DNA of 64,000 bases from Opitutaceae bacterium (lineage in GTDB: Bacteria > Verrucomicrobiota > Verrucomicrobiia > Opitutales > Opitutaceae). Under the pieces are notes generated by a model. It saw only the letters and a program-made list of their open reading frames with translations, made no database searches and was not told where the DNA came from. The number at the start of each line of letters is the position of its first letter. Position 1 is the stretch's first letter. Positions 1 to 7,971 of the stretch are shown here, one piece after another. The stretch spans positions 62,001-126,000 of the forward strand of contig JABTUS010000005.1 of assembly GCA_015075305.1 (NCBI GenBank). Reading direction: 5' to 3'. The position numbers and the translations under genes were made by a program.

Positions 1-2
1 CG

Positions 3-353
3 GTCGGCATGCCTGATCCCTCGCTGGGGCTTCCCGGCAACCTGTGGCACATTCCCGACCATGATTTGTCGGACATCATTCCCGGGTATCCCCTGGGTTA
101 TTATCAGAACGGCGGCCGCACGCATTCGCAGACCCGGCATTTCGTGATGGCGCTTTATCACTGCGGTCTGAAGCGTGAAGCCGACAGGATGCTCACCCGA
201 CTCTGTCATGGGCTGGCCGAAGCGCGCGTTTTCGGGGGGAACCAGAGTGGCGTTGACTGGCGCTACTGGGATGACCGTCCGTGCGGTTACGAGGGATTGC
301 TGACCGATCAATTCGGAGTGCTTGAGCCGATTTTTTATCGCTGGGGCAAATGA
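3..353 (+). CDS. C-terminal part of a glycosidase-like protein (5' end outside window)
   Basis: The frame is open from the left edge of the window to a TGA at 351-353, so only about the last 116 residues are present. The segment is rich in aromatic residues (WHIPDHDLSD, GYYQNGGRTHSQTRHF, GVDWRYWDD, YEGLLTDQFG). It reads like the last helical hairpins and substrate-cleft loops of an alpha/alpha six-hairpin glycoside hydrolase. That family call is inference from the pattern. The catalytic residues would lie upstream and cannot be checked. The internal ATG at 9 is unlikely to be the real start because the frame continues to its left. Confidence 0.5.
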   Translation, partial: VGMPDPSLGLPGNLWHIPDHDLSDIIPGYPLGYYQNGGRTHSQTRHFVMALYHCGLKREADRMLTRLCHGLAEARVFGGNQSGVDWRYWDDRPCGYEGLLTDQFGVLEPIFYRWGK

Positions 354-1210
354 AGCGGAACCGGCGATGCGTGCGAAGGGATGGCTTGCCGCTCCATCCA
401 CATGAAATCATTTGGAGGGCCACGCTCCGTCGTGACTGGCTTGGGGTCCCAAATCACCTGGATGGGCACGCTTCGCCGTGACCGGGGGGCGCGCGCCGCA
501 ATACGGTGCCGGAGATATTCACGCGACGCAGCGCGAGGATGCGAAGGAGCGGGATGCGGTGGTTTGGGAGTGGAGGAATGTGCGCTGAAGGCGCAACATA
601 CGTCAGCCCATGGCAACGCCATGGGTTTCTGTTGTGATTGAGAAGTTCAGCCCTGAAGGGGCGGCCCAATGGGTGTTGCCGCGGCGAGGGTTGGGTCGCC
701 CCCACAGGGCTCGAATCTTGCTGGTGGGGTTTTCCTTGGGCGTTGCCCAAGGCTGGCATAGGGTACCCCGTTGGGGCCACGGAGCGTGCCCCTTCGCATG
801 TCGGCAGTGCAGGATTTCGCTTGGACCTGAATGAAGGGACTGCATGGGAACCCCATGGGGAGTCGCGTTAGCGACCGCAGTTTATCTGGATCGCGGTGGA
901 TAGCGATCGAATGACCTCGGAGTAAATCGAATCTTTGGTGCGGAATTGAACACCAGCGCCTGTGCGCTGCGGCAATGCCTGTCCCCAATTCCAACTCCTC
1001 TGAAAGTTTTTTTCTCACGTGCGCCAACTGCGGAACTCGGGCAAACTCTCGGGTAACAGCCTGTCCATCATCGTCGCATGGATGAAAACCACATTCTCTG
1101 TGGCGTTTCTGTCACCATTTTCCGCAATGTACGCGCGCTGCTGGTTTCGGCCTGCGTGAAAATTTCTATTTACTCTCGCCGCCCAGTTGCCCAAAACGTC
1201 CCTTCCCATC
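354..1210. other. Long intergenic region without a convincing gene
   Basis: About 860 bases separate the glycosidase-like stop from the tRNA. Many short frames cross it on both strands, but they overlap each other and none has protein-like composition, so I call no gene. The region carries the composite palindromic repeat at 587-776. It also holds two smaller hairpins: catggg/cccatg at 843-857 with an aac loop, and gtcgc/gcgac at 862-875 with a gtta loop. From about 890 to 1210 I see nothing recognisable. Confidence 0.6.
587..776. repeat. Composite imperfect inverted repeat built from nested hairpins
   Basis: Three palindromic modules lie symmetrically. A left hairpin cccatggc/gccatggg (607-614 and 618-625) has an aac loop. 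A right hairpin ccttgggc/gcccaagg (734-741 and 745-752) has the complementary gtt loop. Between them a 19-bp pair of arms (651-669 and 691-709) matches at 16 of 19 positions. Flanks also mirror each other loosely, with gcgc-tgaag-gcgc on the left and cccc-gtt-gggg at 766-776 on the right. The whole block therefore folds as one large cruciform-like element. It resembles REP-type dispersed repeats. A second copy cannot be shown within this window. Confidence 0.6.
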
Positions 1211-1286
1211 GGGGCAGTAGCTCAGTTGATAGAGCGCTTCGTTCGCAATGAAGAGGTCGTGGGTTTGATTCCCATCTGCTCCACCA
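1211..1286 (+). tRNA. tRNA-Ala (anticodon CGC)
   Basis: All arms pair. The acceptor arm is 1211-1217 with 1276-1282 and includes the G3-U70 wobble that is the classic alanine identity element. The D stem is gctc/gagc. The anticodon stem is 1237-1241 with 1249-1253, with loop ttcgcaa, giving anticodon CGC at 1244-1246. The T stem is 1259-1263 with 1271-1275. The variable loop is 5 nt, the discriminator is A and the CCA end is encoded at 1284-1286. It should read GCG codons, which are frequent in this GC-rich sequence. Confidence 0.95.
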
Positions 1287-1436
1287 AACACTCGGGACAA
1301 TCCTGTCCCTCCAAGTTCATCCTCCCGTCGTTGCCTATCTTCGCCGAGACTGGAGGCACCTCCGAATTGCGCTCTTCACCTGTGACTTGGGGCGCGCACA
1401 AATCAGTCGCCTGCATTCCGAAGCAAGAGTGCTTGA

Positions 1437-1801
1437 ATGAACCCTCCCACAAACAATCAAGATCAGCGATCCAAACTATCGCGTGCCCGTGGCTGCCTCG
1501 TTGGCCAGATAGCCGGAGACGCTCTCGGCAGCCTGGTGGAGTTTCTGTCACCACTGCAGATTGGCCGGCGCTATCGGCAGGGGTGCGAGAGCTGGCTGAT
1601 GGAGGTACCAACGCCGCCATCTGCGGGGCGCTCCTGGGCGCCGTGTACGGAGTGGAGGCCATACCCAGCCAATGGATCGACCGCGTGCTGAATTGCCGTC
1701 CCAAGGCAGGACGTCCCGGCGTCCATCAGCCTCGGCCCGCGTGCTTCTGGCCAGTGGATGTGCTGGACCTGGCTGAACGGCTCCTCCGGAGCAACGAATG
1801 A
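1437..1801 (+). pseudogene. Remnant of an ADP-ribosylglycohydrolase-family gene (internal deletion plus frameshift)
   Basis: The frame starting at ATG 1437 carries the family's N-terminal signature (RARGCLVGQIAGDALGSLVEF, then a RRYRQG-type segment). The protein then loses homology-like character. A different forward frame takes over at about 1590 and carries the C-terminal signature (GGTNAAICGALLGAVYG followed by IPSQWIDRVL) to the stop at 1801. Intact members have roughly 300 residues with metal-binding motifs between these blocks. Here only about 120 codons remain and the middle is gone. The acidic DAD preceding TNAA is also missing. The gene should be inactive. It lies 150 bases downstream of tRNA-Ala. 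Confidence 0.75.
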
Positions 1802-1857
1802 AGGCTGGGATTGTCTGCCAGAGGAAATCCACATTCAGCCGCCCAAGGTCGACCGCT

Positions 1858-2643
1858 TCAGCTTTTGCCCGCGCCATTGGCGGAGGTCAGAATCAAGCGT
1901 GCGCCTGATGACTCCATGGCCCGCGTCATCACTCCGCTGGGTTGCGCATCCGTCACTATGCTGAAACGCCTGTCGAATCCCGCGGTCAGCGCGAGGGCCT
2001 TGCGTCCAAACTTTGAGTGATCCAGCGCAAAGATGCTGTGTTCGGACGCCGCAATCATCCGCCGTTGAGCGGCGACAATGTGGGCGTTGTGATTCCAGAC
2101 ACCCGCTTCTGTGATGCCGGCGCCCCCGAGGATCGCGAGGTCCGCGTGGATCTGTTCGAGCGACTGCTCGCAGAGCGGTCCCACCAGCACGCCGAGGCGG
2201 CTGTAGACGATACCTCCGGTGACGATGGTTTCAACAGTCCCGACATCGCCAAAAAGTCCCGCAATCGGGAGTGAATTGGTGATGACCTGCAGGCGCTTGG
2301 CGGTGAGCAGACGAGCCACGGCATAGGTGGACGTGCCGCCGTCAAGAATGACCGTCATGCCTGGCTGCACGCGCTCGGCGATCGTCGAGGCGATCGCAAA
2401 TTTTTCCGCGGCCATGCGTTCGTCACGCGCGATGAAATCGTATTCGCGCGCGATTTCGTCGGTTTCCACGAGCGACGCACCGCCATGATGCCGCCGCAGC
2501 AGGCCCTTCTCTTCCAGTTCATCCAAGGCACGGCGCACGGTTGACAGGGAAATGGAGAAACGACGCGCCAGCGTGTGCAGATCCGCATACCGATGCTCGC
2601 GGATATGCTTTTCGATCAGATCGAGGCGCTGCTTGTTCGTCAT
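1858..2643 (-). CDS. DeoR/GlpR-family transcriptional regulator
   Basis: The protein has 261 residues from ATG 2643. An N-terminal winged helix-turn-helix (about residues 5-60, with FSISLSTVRRALDELEEKGLL) is followed by the DeoR sugar-phosphate sensor domain. The ligand-loop signature DGGTSTYAVARLL and the following VITNSLPIA strand are clear. The start forms an ATGA overlap with the stop of the upstream glycosyltransferase (2640-2642), which implies translational coupling; a TTG 18 bases further upstream is less likely. Such proteins usually repress sugar-catabolism genes and respond to a phosphorylated sugar. The target here is unknown, and pairing with a glycosyltransferase is unusual. Confidence 0.9.
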   Translation of the reverse strand: MTNKQRLDLIEKHIREHRYADLHTLARRFSISLSTVRRALDELEEKGLLRRHHGGASLVETDEIAREYDFIARDERMAAEKFAIASTIAERVQPGMTVILDGGTSTYAVARLLTAKRLQVITNSLPIAGLFGDVGTVETIVTGGIVYSRLGVLVGPLCEQSLEQIHADLAILGGAGITEAGVWNHNAHIVAAQRRMIAASEHSIFALDHSKFGRKALALTAGFDRRFSIVTDAQPSGVMTRAMESSGARLILTSANGAGKS

Positions 2644-3791
2644 GGGGAAGGTGTCTGGCAAAGCCGGTTGAACAATTCCAGACAGGCCACCGTCTGCAGC
2701 TCTGGCGAGAAATGCTTTCGCGCAAAGTCGCGCACGCGCGCACCCTCAGCGGCAAGCGCGGACTTGTCGCTCATCAAGCATGTGAGCGCGGTCAGGAATG
2801 CATTGCGGTCCCCGCGGGGCACGATGATACCCCCGCATTCGCGCGCGCCTGTGACGTCGTATGCGACCGACGGCAGGCCGTGTGCGTGGGATTCAATCAG
2901 AAAATTGGAGAGCGATTCACGCGTCGAGGTCAGTACCGCAATGTCGGCCGCGCGATAGAGCTCGGTCGGATTCTCCTGAAATCCGAAAAACTTCACTTGA
3001 TCGGAAAGACCCTTCTGATTCACCAGGGCGATACATTCATCACGAGTGACTCCGTCCCCTGCGAACCAGAGCTGCCATGAAGTTTCGCGCGGAAGGCGGG
3101 CAACAATTTCGATCAACTCCCGCTGGTTCTTTTCCGGACGGAACATGGCAGTGCAGAGCATCACCAGGCAGTTGGATCCGGCAGCCTCCCGCTTCCGACG
3201 CCGGGTCCTGCCGGCACTGGCGGTTGCTCCATCGATTGCGTCTGGAGAAAAAACAAGCGCGTTGCGGATCACACTTGCCCGCTCCGGAGGCACGCGATGC
3301 TGCGACAAGAGAGTCGCGTGTGATTCCGCGCTGTTCGCCACAACATGCGCCACGCGCGCGAGCGAGCGCCGAAACAACCAGGGCAGGGGCTTTCCCGTTC
3401 GCAGGGTGCAGACAACGCGTGCCGACGGAAGTGCTGCGGCGAGCCCCCCCCCGCGGCAGTTGGCCATGCGTCCCATGCAAAGGACTATGTCGGGTGCCCA
3501 CTCCCGAGTCTTTCGGATCAGCATCGGCGCGAACCAATCGCAGCCGGTGTCGAGCGATTGCAGCACCAGGCGTTCCACCCGCGGGGATGGCATTGCGTCC
3601 AGCGCGCCGCCAGGACGAAAAGTCATCAGCGCGACCGTGTGACCGGCGCAGGAAAAAGCATTGGCCAGCAGGCAGGACTGGCGCTCGGTGCCGCCATTGC
3701 GGAGAAAGTCCTGGACGATCAGGATTTTCAATCGACGCCCCGGCTTCCGAGAAGCATTGTCACCGACTGAAGATGTATCCGTTGCTGTCAC
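2640..3791 (-). CDS. GT4-family glycosyltransferase
   Basis: The protein has 383 residues with a two-Rossmann (GT-B) pattern. The N-terminal domain begins RLKILIVQDFLRNGGTERQ, the glycine-rich acceptor loop with GGTE typical of GT4 enzymes. The C-terminal domain carries the nucleotide-sugar side (FRPEKNQRELIEI, then ADIAVLTSTRESLSNFLIE, an EX7E-like element). It probably transfers a sugar from a nucleotide donor to a cell-surface glycan; donor and acceptor cannot be read from sequence. The start is GTG 3791, the only canonical codon before the conserved region. It overlaps the opposite-strand start of the holin-like gene by 19 bases, so the N-terminus is uncertain. The DeoR-type gene follows with an ATGA overlap. 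Confidence 0.85.
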   Translation of the reverse strand: MTATDTSSVGDNASRKPGRRLKILIVQDFLRNGGTERQSCLLANAFSCAGHTVALMTFRPGGALDAMPSPRVERLVLQSLDTGCDWFAPMLIRKTREWAPDIVLCMGRMANCRGGGLAAALPSARVVCTLRTGKPLPWLFRRSLARVAHVVANSAESHATLLSQHRVPPERASVIRNALVFSPDAIDGATASAGRTRRRKREAAGSNCLVMLCTAMFRPEKNQRELIEIVARLPRETSWQLWFAGDGVTRDECIALVNQKGLSDQVKFFGFQENPTELYRAADIAVLTSTRESLSNFLIESHAHGLPSVAYDVTGARECGGIIVPRGDRNAFLTALTCLMSDKSALAAEGARVRDFARKHFSPELQTVACLELFNRLCQTPSP

Positions 3792-4198
3792 TGCTGTTTC
3801 GCTATGCGGTCCTGGCTTTGGGAGTCGTGCTGGCCGCGCAAATTGTTCCGGGCATCGACTATGACTCCAATCGCACGCTCGTTGTGGTCGTGCTGGTGAT
3901 GAGTCTGCTCAATACGGTGATCAAGCCGCTGCTTGTCCTGTTTACACTGCCTTTCATTCTGATAACGATGGGCCTTGGGGTGATATTGATCAACGCGTTG
4001 TTGTTCCTCTTTGTGGGACATATCATCAACGGTTTTCATGTGGCCGGATTCTGGTCGGCCCTGGGTGGAGCGCTGATCGTCAGCCTGACTCATGTGATTG
4101 TGGGACTTACCTCCCGGGGCAGGGGACCTCGTCCGCCGCGCGGTCCGGGTGCGGGCGGCAGGCCGGGGCGGTCCGATCCGGACATCATAGACGTCTAA
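3773..4198 (+). CDS. Phage-holin-family-4 (YvlD-like) small membrane protein
   Basis: The protein has 141 residues from ATG 3773 and four predicted membrane helices: LLSLLFRYAVLALGVVLAAQ, a TLVVVVLVMSLLNTVIKPLL stretch, the ITMGLGVILINALLFLF stretch, and a final one before a basic, glycine/proline/arginine-rich tail. The pattern NTVIKPLLVLFTLPF is characteristic of the family. Despite the family name, members are common chromosomal membrane proteins of unknown function, and no lysis genes lie nearby. A longer open frame reaches upstream, but that part is the antisense of the glycosyltransferase. Confidence is high for family and low for function. Confidence 0.85.
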   Translation: MYPLLSLLFRYAVLALGVVLAAQIVPGIDYDSNRTLVVVVLVMSLLNTVIKPLLVLFTLPFILITMGLGVILINALLFLFVGHIINGFHVAGFWSALGGALIVSLTHVIVGLTSRGRGPRPPRGPGAGGRPGRSDPDIIDV

Positions 4199-4244
4199 CC
4201 AGTTTCACCTTGCGGGGTTTTCGGCTCCGGGAGAAAGTGCAAGC

Positions 4245-5642
4245 ATGGCTGAAACTACGGAATACGACCTTATTGTGATCGGTGGCGGACCTGCGGGCTA
4301 TGCGGGTGCTATTCGCGCCGGCCAGCTTGGAAAGAAAGTCGCCTGCATTGAAATGGAACGCGCTGGAGGCACCTGCCTCAACTGGGGTTGCATTCCCACA
4401 AAGGCCCTTCTGAAGAGCGCCGAATTGTATCAGAAGATGAAGAAACCGGAGGTCTACGGGCTGAGCGCAAAGGACGTTGCCTTCGATTTTTCCAAGGTCA
4501 TGGATCGCTCCCGCAATGTCTCGGCGCAGATGGCCAAGGGTGTGGAATTCCTTTTTCGCAAGAACAAGGTCGACTACATTGTCGGCAAGGCACAGGTCAG
4601 CGCCCCCGGCATGGTGTCCATCACCGAGGGCGAACAGAAGGGGAAGTTTTTCAAGACAAAGAACATTCTCATCGCCACGGGCTGCCGCATGCGCCGGATC
4701 CCCGGCATCGACTACAACGCGCGCAATGTGCTGACATCCCGCGAAGCGCTCGCCTCGACGACCCTTCCCAAATCGGTCATCATCGTCGGCGCCGGCGCGA
4801 TCGGCATTGAATTCGCCTATTTCTACAATGCGTTCGGTTCCGCGGTGACCGTCGTCGAAATGCTTCCGCAGGTGCTTCCGGTCGAGGACGAGGAAGTGTC
4901 CAAGGCGCTGCAGCGCTCGCTGGAAAAGCAGGGCATCACCTTTCGACTCGGCGCCACGAGCGACAACTACCGGATTTCTGACAACTCAGTGAAGGTGACG
5001 GTCAAGCAGGGCGACAAGTCGGAGGAGCTCGAGGCGAGCGCGCTCCTGTCCGCCATTGGTGTGACGCCGAATCTCGACGGCGTGCTCGCTGCGAATGTGA
5101 AACTCGATCTTGAGCGGAACTACCTGAAGGTTGGCGACGACTACCAGACCAGTGTGAAGGGTGTTTATGCGGCCGGTGACATCATCGGTCCGCCCTGGCT
5201 GGCGCATGTGGCGACATTCGAGGCGGTCAACGCGGTCAATGGCATGTTCGGGCACGCCAAACCGAAACGCGTGAAGAATTTTCCCGGCTGCACCTACTGC
5301 CAGCCTCAGGTGGCCAGCACCGGCCTCACCGAAAAGGCGGCAAAGGAAAAGAAGCTCGACTACAGGATCGGCAAATTTCCCTTCACGGCATCAGGCAAGG
5401 CTGTCGCATCCGCGGAGAGCGAGGGCTTTGTCAAGGTGATCAGCGATGCGAAAACGGGCGAGATCTATGGCGCGCACATCCTGGGCAGCGAGGCCACGGA
5501 GCTCATCGCCGAGTATGGGCTCGCGATGGACCTTGAGGCGACGGTTGAGGACATTCATCACACGATTCACGCGCATCCGACATTGAGTGAGGCAATCATG
5601 GAAGCTGCTGCGGCCACGACGGGCGAGGCGATCCACATTTGA
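4245..5642 (+). CDS. lpdA: Dihydrolipoamide dehydrogenase (E3)
   Basis: The protein has 465 residues, the normal length. It reoxidises dihydrolipoamide in 2-oxoacid dehydrogenase or glycine cleavage complexes, using FAD and NAD+. An N-terminal FAD Rossmann motif (IVIGGGPAGYAGAI) is followed by the redox disulfide GGTCLNWGC (Cys44 and Cys49). The NAD-binding fold is VIIVGAGAIGIEFA. The C-terminal catalytic dyad is HPTLSE (His444, Glu448). The ATG follows a purine-rich gggagaaag. No E1 or E2 gene lies nearby, so it probably serves complexes encoded elsewhere. Confidence 0.96.
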   Translation: MAETTEYDLIVIGGGPAGYAGAIRAGQLGKKVACIEMERAGGTCLNWGCIPTKALLKSAELYQKMKKPEVYGLSAKDVAFDFSKVMDRSRNVSAQMAKGVEFLFRKNKVDYIVGKAQVSAPGMVSITEGEQKGKFFKTKNILIATGCRMRRIPGIDYNARNVLTSREALASTTLPKSVIIVGAGAIGIEFAYFYNAFGSAVTVVEMLPQVLPVEDEEVSKALQRSLEKQGITFRLGATSDNYRISDNSVKVTVKQGDKSEELEASALLSAIGVTPNLDGVLAANVKLDLERNYLKVGDDYQTSVKGVYAAGDIIGPPWLAHVATFEAVNAVNGMFGHAKPKRVKNFPGCTYCQPQVASTGLTEKAAKEKKLDYRIGKFPFTASGKAVASAESEGFVKVISDAKTGEIYGAHILGSEATELIAEYGLAMDLEATVEDIHHTIHAHPTLSEAIMEAAAATTGEAIHI

Positions 5643-5765
5643 GTCGCTGAGGTCGCAGCGGTTTGACGGGTTGCGGTGAACGACATCGCAACCTGTGTGC
5701 GCAGTCTGCTCTGCGGCGGAGAAATGGCGCTCGCTAGGCGGAACAATTCGCTCAATCGTACAGAG

Positions 5766-7232
5766 ATGAATTGCGTATTCTGGCGATCCCACCGTTCCGG
5801 TTTCCCCCACCGAATCCCTTCCGTCGTTCTTCTGTTCGCCGCGATTGCCGCGACAGCCGCGGCCGCGATCGCCTCTCCGGCGCCGAACGTGCTGTTCATC
5901 GTCGTCGACGACCTCAACACCGCGCTGGGCTGCTATGGCGATCCGCTCGCGAAGACACCCAACGTCGACCGGCTCGCCGCCCGCGGCGTTCGCTTCGACC
6001 AGGCTTCCTGCCAGTATCCGCTGTGCAATCCCAGCCGCGTTTCCTTTCTGAGCGGCCGGCGCCCGGAATCGACCGGCGTCTATGTGCTGAGCACCACCGC
6101 CCGCGCCGCCTTGCCTGACGCGGTACTGCTGCCGCAGTTTTTCAAGCAGCACGGCTATTTCACCGTCGGTCACGGAAAAATTTTTCACAATGCCCATGGC
6201 AGCGACCCCGCATGCTGGGACCGCTATACGGACAACGATGGCAATGACCCGGGGGAAAAGCAGGCGATCAAGGACCGCTATGGCCTCGGAGACGGACGTC
6301 CGGCGTGGACGATGCTCGACAGCGACGGCACTCAGACGCGGGACGGCCTCACGGCCTCGGCGATCGCAGGATTGCTTGCGGACAGAAAGGAAGGTGCGCC
6401 TCCCTTCTTCCTTGCGGCCGGATTCCACAAACCCCACCTGCCATGGACCGCGCCCCGCAAGTTTTTCGATCTTCACAAGGTGAAGGATTTTGAGAGGCCT
6501 GCCGAGCCGGCGATGACGGGAATTCCGCCGATCGCCCTTCAGACGGAGCTCACCGGATTCGAGCAGCCCAATACGCCGGCTGACGCGCGCCGGGCCTATT
6601 ACGCCTGCGTCTCGTTCATGGATTATCAGGTTGGATTGTTGCTGAACGAACTCGATCGCCACGACCTGTGGCGGAATACGATCGTGGTGTTTTTCAGCGA
6701 TCATGGTTTCCACCTCGGCGACCATGGCGGACTCTGGGCGAAACTGAGTGCGTTCCAGATCGCGACCCGCGTGCCATTGATCATCGCCGGTCCCGGTGTG
6801 CCCGCCGGCAGGACAGTGGGCAGCCCCGTGGAGCTGATTGACGTCTACCCGACGCTTGTCGCGCTTGCCGGGCTGCAGGCACCGCAAGGCCTGCAGGGAC
6901 GTTCGCTGACGGATCGCTGGCAGGGGGCCAATCCCGCGCAACATCCCGCCTACAGCTTGGTTTTCCATTACGATGTCGCGCACAAGCGAGACGTGATGGG
7001 GCGCTCTGTGATGACGGATTCCTGGCGCTACACGACCTGGGACAATGGCGCGCAGGGCCGCGAATTTTATCGCTGGTCGCTCGATCCCGGTGAATACGTC
7101 AACCGCGTCGATGACCCCGCACAGCGGGATCTGGTCACCCAGGGAGAATCACTTTTGAAAATGGTTCCGGTGCCCAAGCCCGGACCTTCCCAGCGACCGC
7201 GCGCGCTGATTCCTGCCAAGGGAAAAAAGTAG
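5766..7232 (+). CDS. Secreted sulfatase (iduronate-2-sulfatase-like, Cys type)
   Basis: Starting from ATG 5766 the product has 488 residues and an N-terminal signal peptide (basic start, then VVLLFAAIAATAAAAIASP), which places it in the periplasm or outside. The metal-binding motif NVLFIVVDDLN precedes the sulfatase signature PLCNPSRVSFLSG. Its Cys (about residue 87) would be converted to formylglycine, which needs a maturase not seen here. A second metal motif, FFSDHGFHLGDHG, is intact. Sequence style is closest to iduronate-2-sulfatase-like enzymes that desulfate polysaccharides; the substrate is inferred. The open frame extends upstream to a GTG at 5676, but that would hide the signal peptide. 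Confidence 0.9.
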   Translation: MNCVFWRSHRSGFPHRIPSVVLLFAAIAATAAAAIASPAPNVLFIVVDDLNTALGCYGDPLAKTPNVDRLAARGVRFDQASCQYPLCNPSRVSFLSGRRPESTGVYVLSTTARAALPDAVLLPQFFKQHGYFTVGHGKIFHNAHGSDPACWDRYTDNDGNDPGEKQAIKDRYGLGDGRPAWTMLDSDGTQTRDGLTASAIAGLLADRKEGAPPFFLAAGFHKPHLPWTAPRKFFDLHKVKDFERPAEPAMTGIPPIALQTELTGFEQPNTPADARRAYYACVSFMDYQVGLLLNELDRHDLWRNTIVVFFSDHGFHLGDHGGLWAKLSAFQIATRVPLIIAGPGVPAGRTVGSPVELIDVYPTLVALAGLQAPQGLQGRSLTDRWQGANPAQHPAYSLVFHYDVAHKRDVMGRSVMTDSWRYTTWDNGAQGREFYRWSLDPGEYVNRVDDPAQRDLVTQGESLLKMVPVPKPGPSQRPRALIPAKGKK

Positions 7233-7298
7233 TCGCGTAAACGGAAGCCGTTGGACGGCAACTCTGTAGTTGGAGGGTGAAATGATGGGATTCTCGCC

Positions 7299-7304
7299 TT
7301 GACG
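7299..7304 (+). promoter_or_regulatory. Candidate -35 element of the SOS cassette promoter
   Basis: TTGACG lies just upstream of the twin LexA-like operators. A -10 hexamer would fall near 7322-7330, inside the operator region, where only weak candidates (cagtac, tactgt) exist. If that spacing is right, transcription would begin close to the ATG at 7335 and the message could be leaderless. Assigned from the hexamer alone. Confidence 0.35.
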
Positions 7305-7306
7305 AA

Positions 7307-7326
7307 TACTGCTCACTTGAGCAGTA
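7307..7326. promoter_or_regulatory. LexA-type operator 1
   Basis: A perfect inverted repeat: tactgctca (7307-7315), spacer ct, tgagcagta (7318-7326). Its core TGCTC-ACTT-GAGCA (7310-7323) has the TGTTC-N4-GAACA-like layout that I recall being reported for verrucomicrobial LexA. It sits immediately in front of a lexA-like gene, as expected for autoregulation. Confidence 0.75.
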
Positions 7327-7327
7327 C

Positions 7328-7341
7328 TGTTCACATGAGCA
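7328..7341. promoter_or_regulatory. LexA-type operator 2, overlapping the start codon
   Basis: TGTTC-ACAT-GAGCA matches operator 1 in architecture, 18 bp downstream of it centre to centre. The proposed ATG (7335-7337) lies inside it. Repressor bound here would block initiation of the entire four-gene cassette. Confidence 0.7.
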
Positions 7342-7949
7342 CCAGGCTGACTGAAACACAGGAGGCGATTCTCGCCTTCATGGTGAGGCACCAGGCGGAA
7401 AAGAGCCGTCCGCCCTCGCTCCGGGAGATTGCCGGAGAGTTCGGTTACGCCAGTTCCAATGCGGCGCGCAGCCACATCCTGGCGCTGGTTCGCAAGGGTT
7501 GTGTCACCGACACCGGCGACGGTCGCAGCTATGCGGCGAAGGCCAGGGAGGTTCAGGGGCATCTCTTCACGGTGCCCGTTTACGGCGTGATTCCCGCCGG
7601 TCTTCCGGCGGACAATGCCGCCCTCGCGGATGAAAGCGTGCGCATCGATCCCGCCGCCTTCGGACTGCGGTCCATACGCGGGCTCTTTGCCCTGCAGGTG
7701 CGCGGCGACTCGATGGTGGACGCCCAGATTGCCGATGGCGACATTGCCCTCCTGCGGCGCGAGGAGGCGAGTCCCGGACAGATTGTCGCCGCGCTGATCG
7801 ACGGCGCATCCACACTCAAGCGCCTCGTCCGCGAAGGCCGGCGCAACTACCTGCGGGCGGAGAACCCGCGCTACCGCGACCTCATCCCCGCCGAGGCCCT
7901 GATCATCCAGGGTGTTCTCGTCGGGGTGATCGGCCGCGGCAAACGATGA
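7335..7949 (+). CDS. lexA: LexA-family SOS repressor
   Basis: The protein has 204 residues from ATG 7335. Residues 1-70 form the winged helix (RPPSLREIAGEFGYASSNA). The C-terminal S24 autoprotease has all active parts: the Ala88-Gly89 cleavage site in GVIPAGLPAD, the nucleophile Ser126 in RGDSMVDA, and Lys162 in STLKRL. It should repress DNA-damage genes and cleave itself when stimulated by RecA-ssDNA. No ribosome-binding site precedes the ATG and operator 2 overlaps it, so translation may be leaderless. A TTG at 7299 extends the frame but lies in the promoter. It heads imuA-imuB-dnaE2; a second LexA may exist elsewhere in the genome. Confidence 0.9.
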   Translation: MSTRLTETQEAILAFMVRHQAEKSRPPSLREIAGEFGYASSNAARSHILALVRKGCVTDTGDGRSYAAKAREVQGHLFTVPVYGVIPAGLPADNAALADESVRIDPAAFGLRSIRGLFALQVRGDSMVDAQIADGDIALLRREEASPGQIVAALIDGASTLKRLVREGRRNYLRAENPRYRDLIPAEALIIQGVLVGVIGRGKR

Positions 7950-7971
7950 AGCCCTCACGCGCAACACCACC

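Noticed and set aside
3773-4198. Prophage, suggested by the holin family name
   Set aside because: The family is widespread in chromosomes, and no phage structural, lysis or integrase genes surround it.
5391-6983. 530-codon open frame on the minus strand opposite lpdA and the sulfatase
   Set aside because: GC-rich antisense artefact; both plus-strand genes are complete and recognisable.
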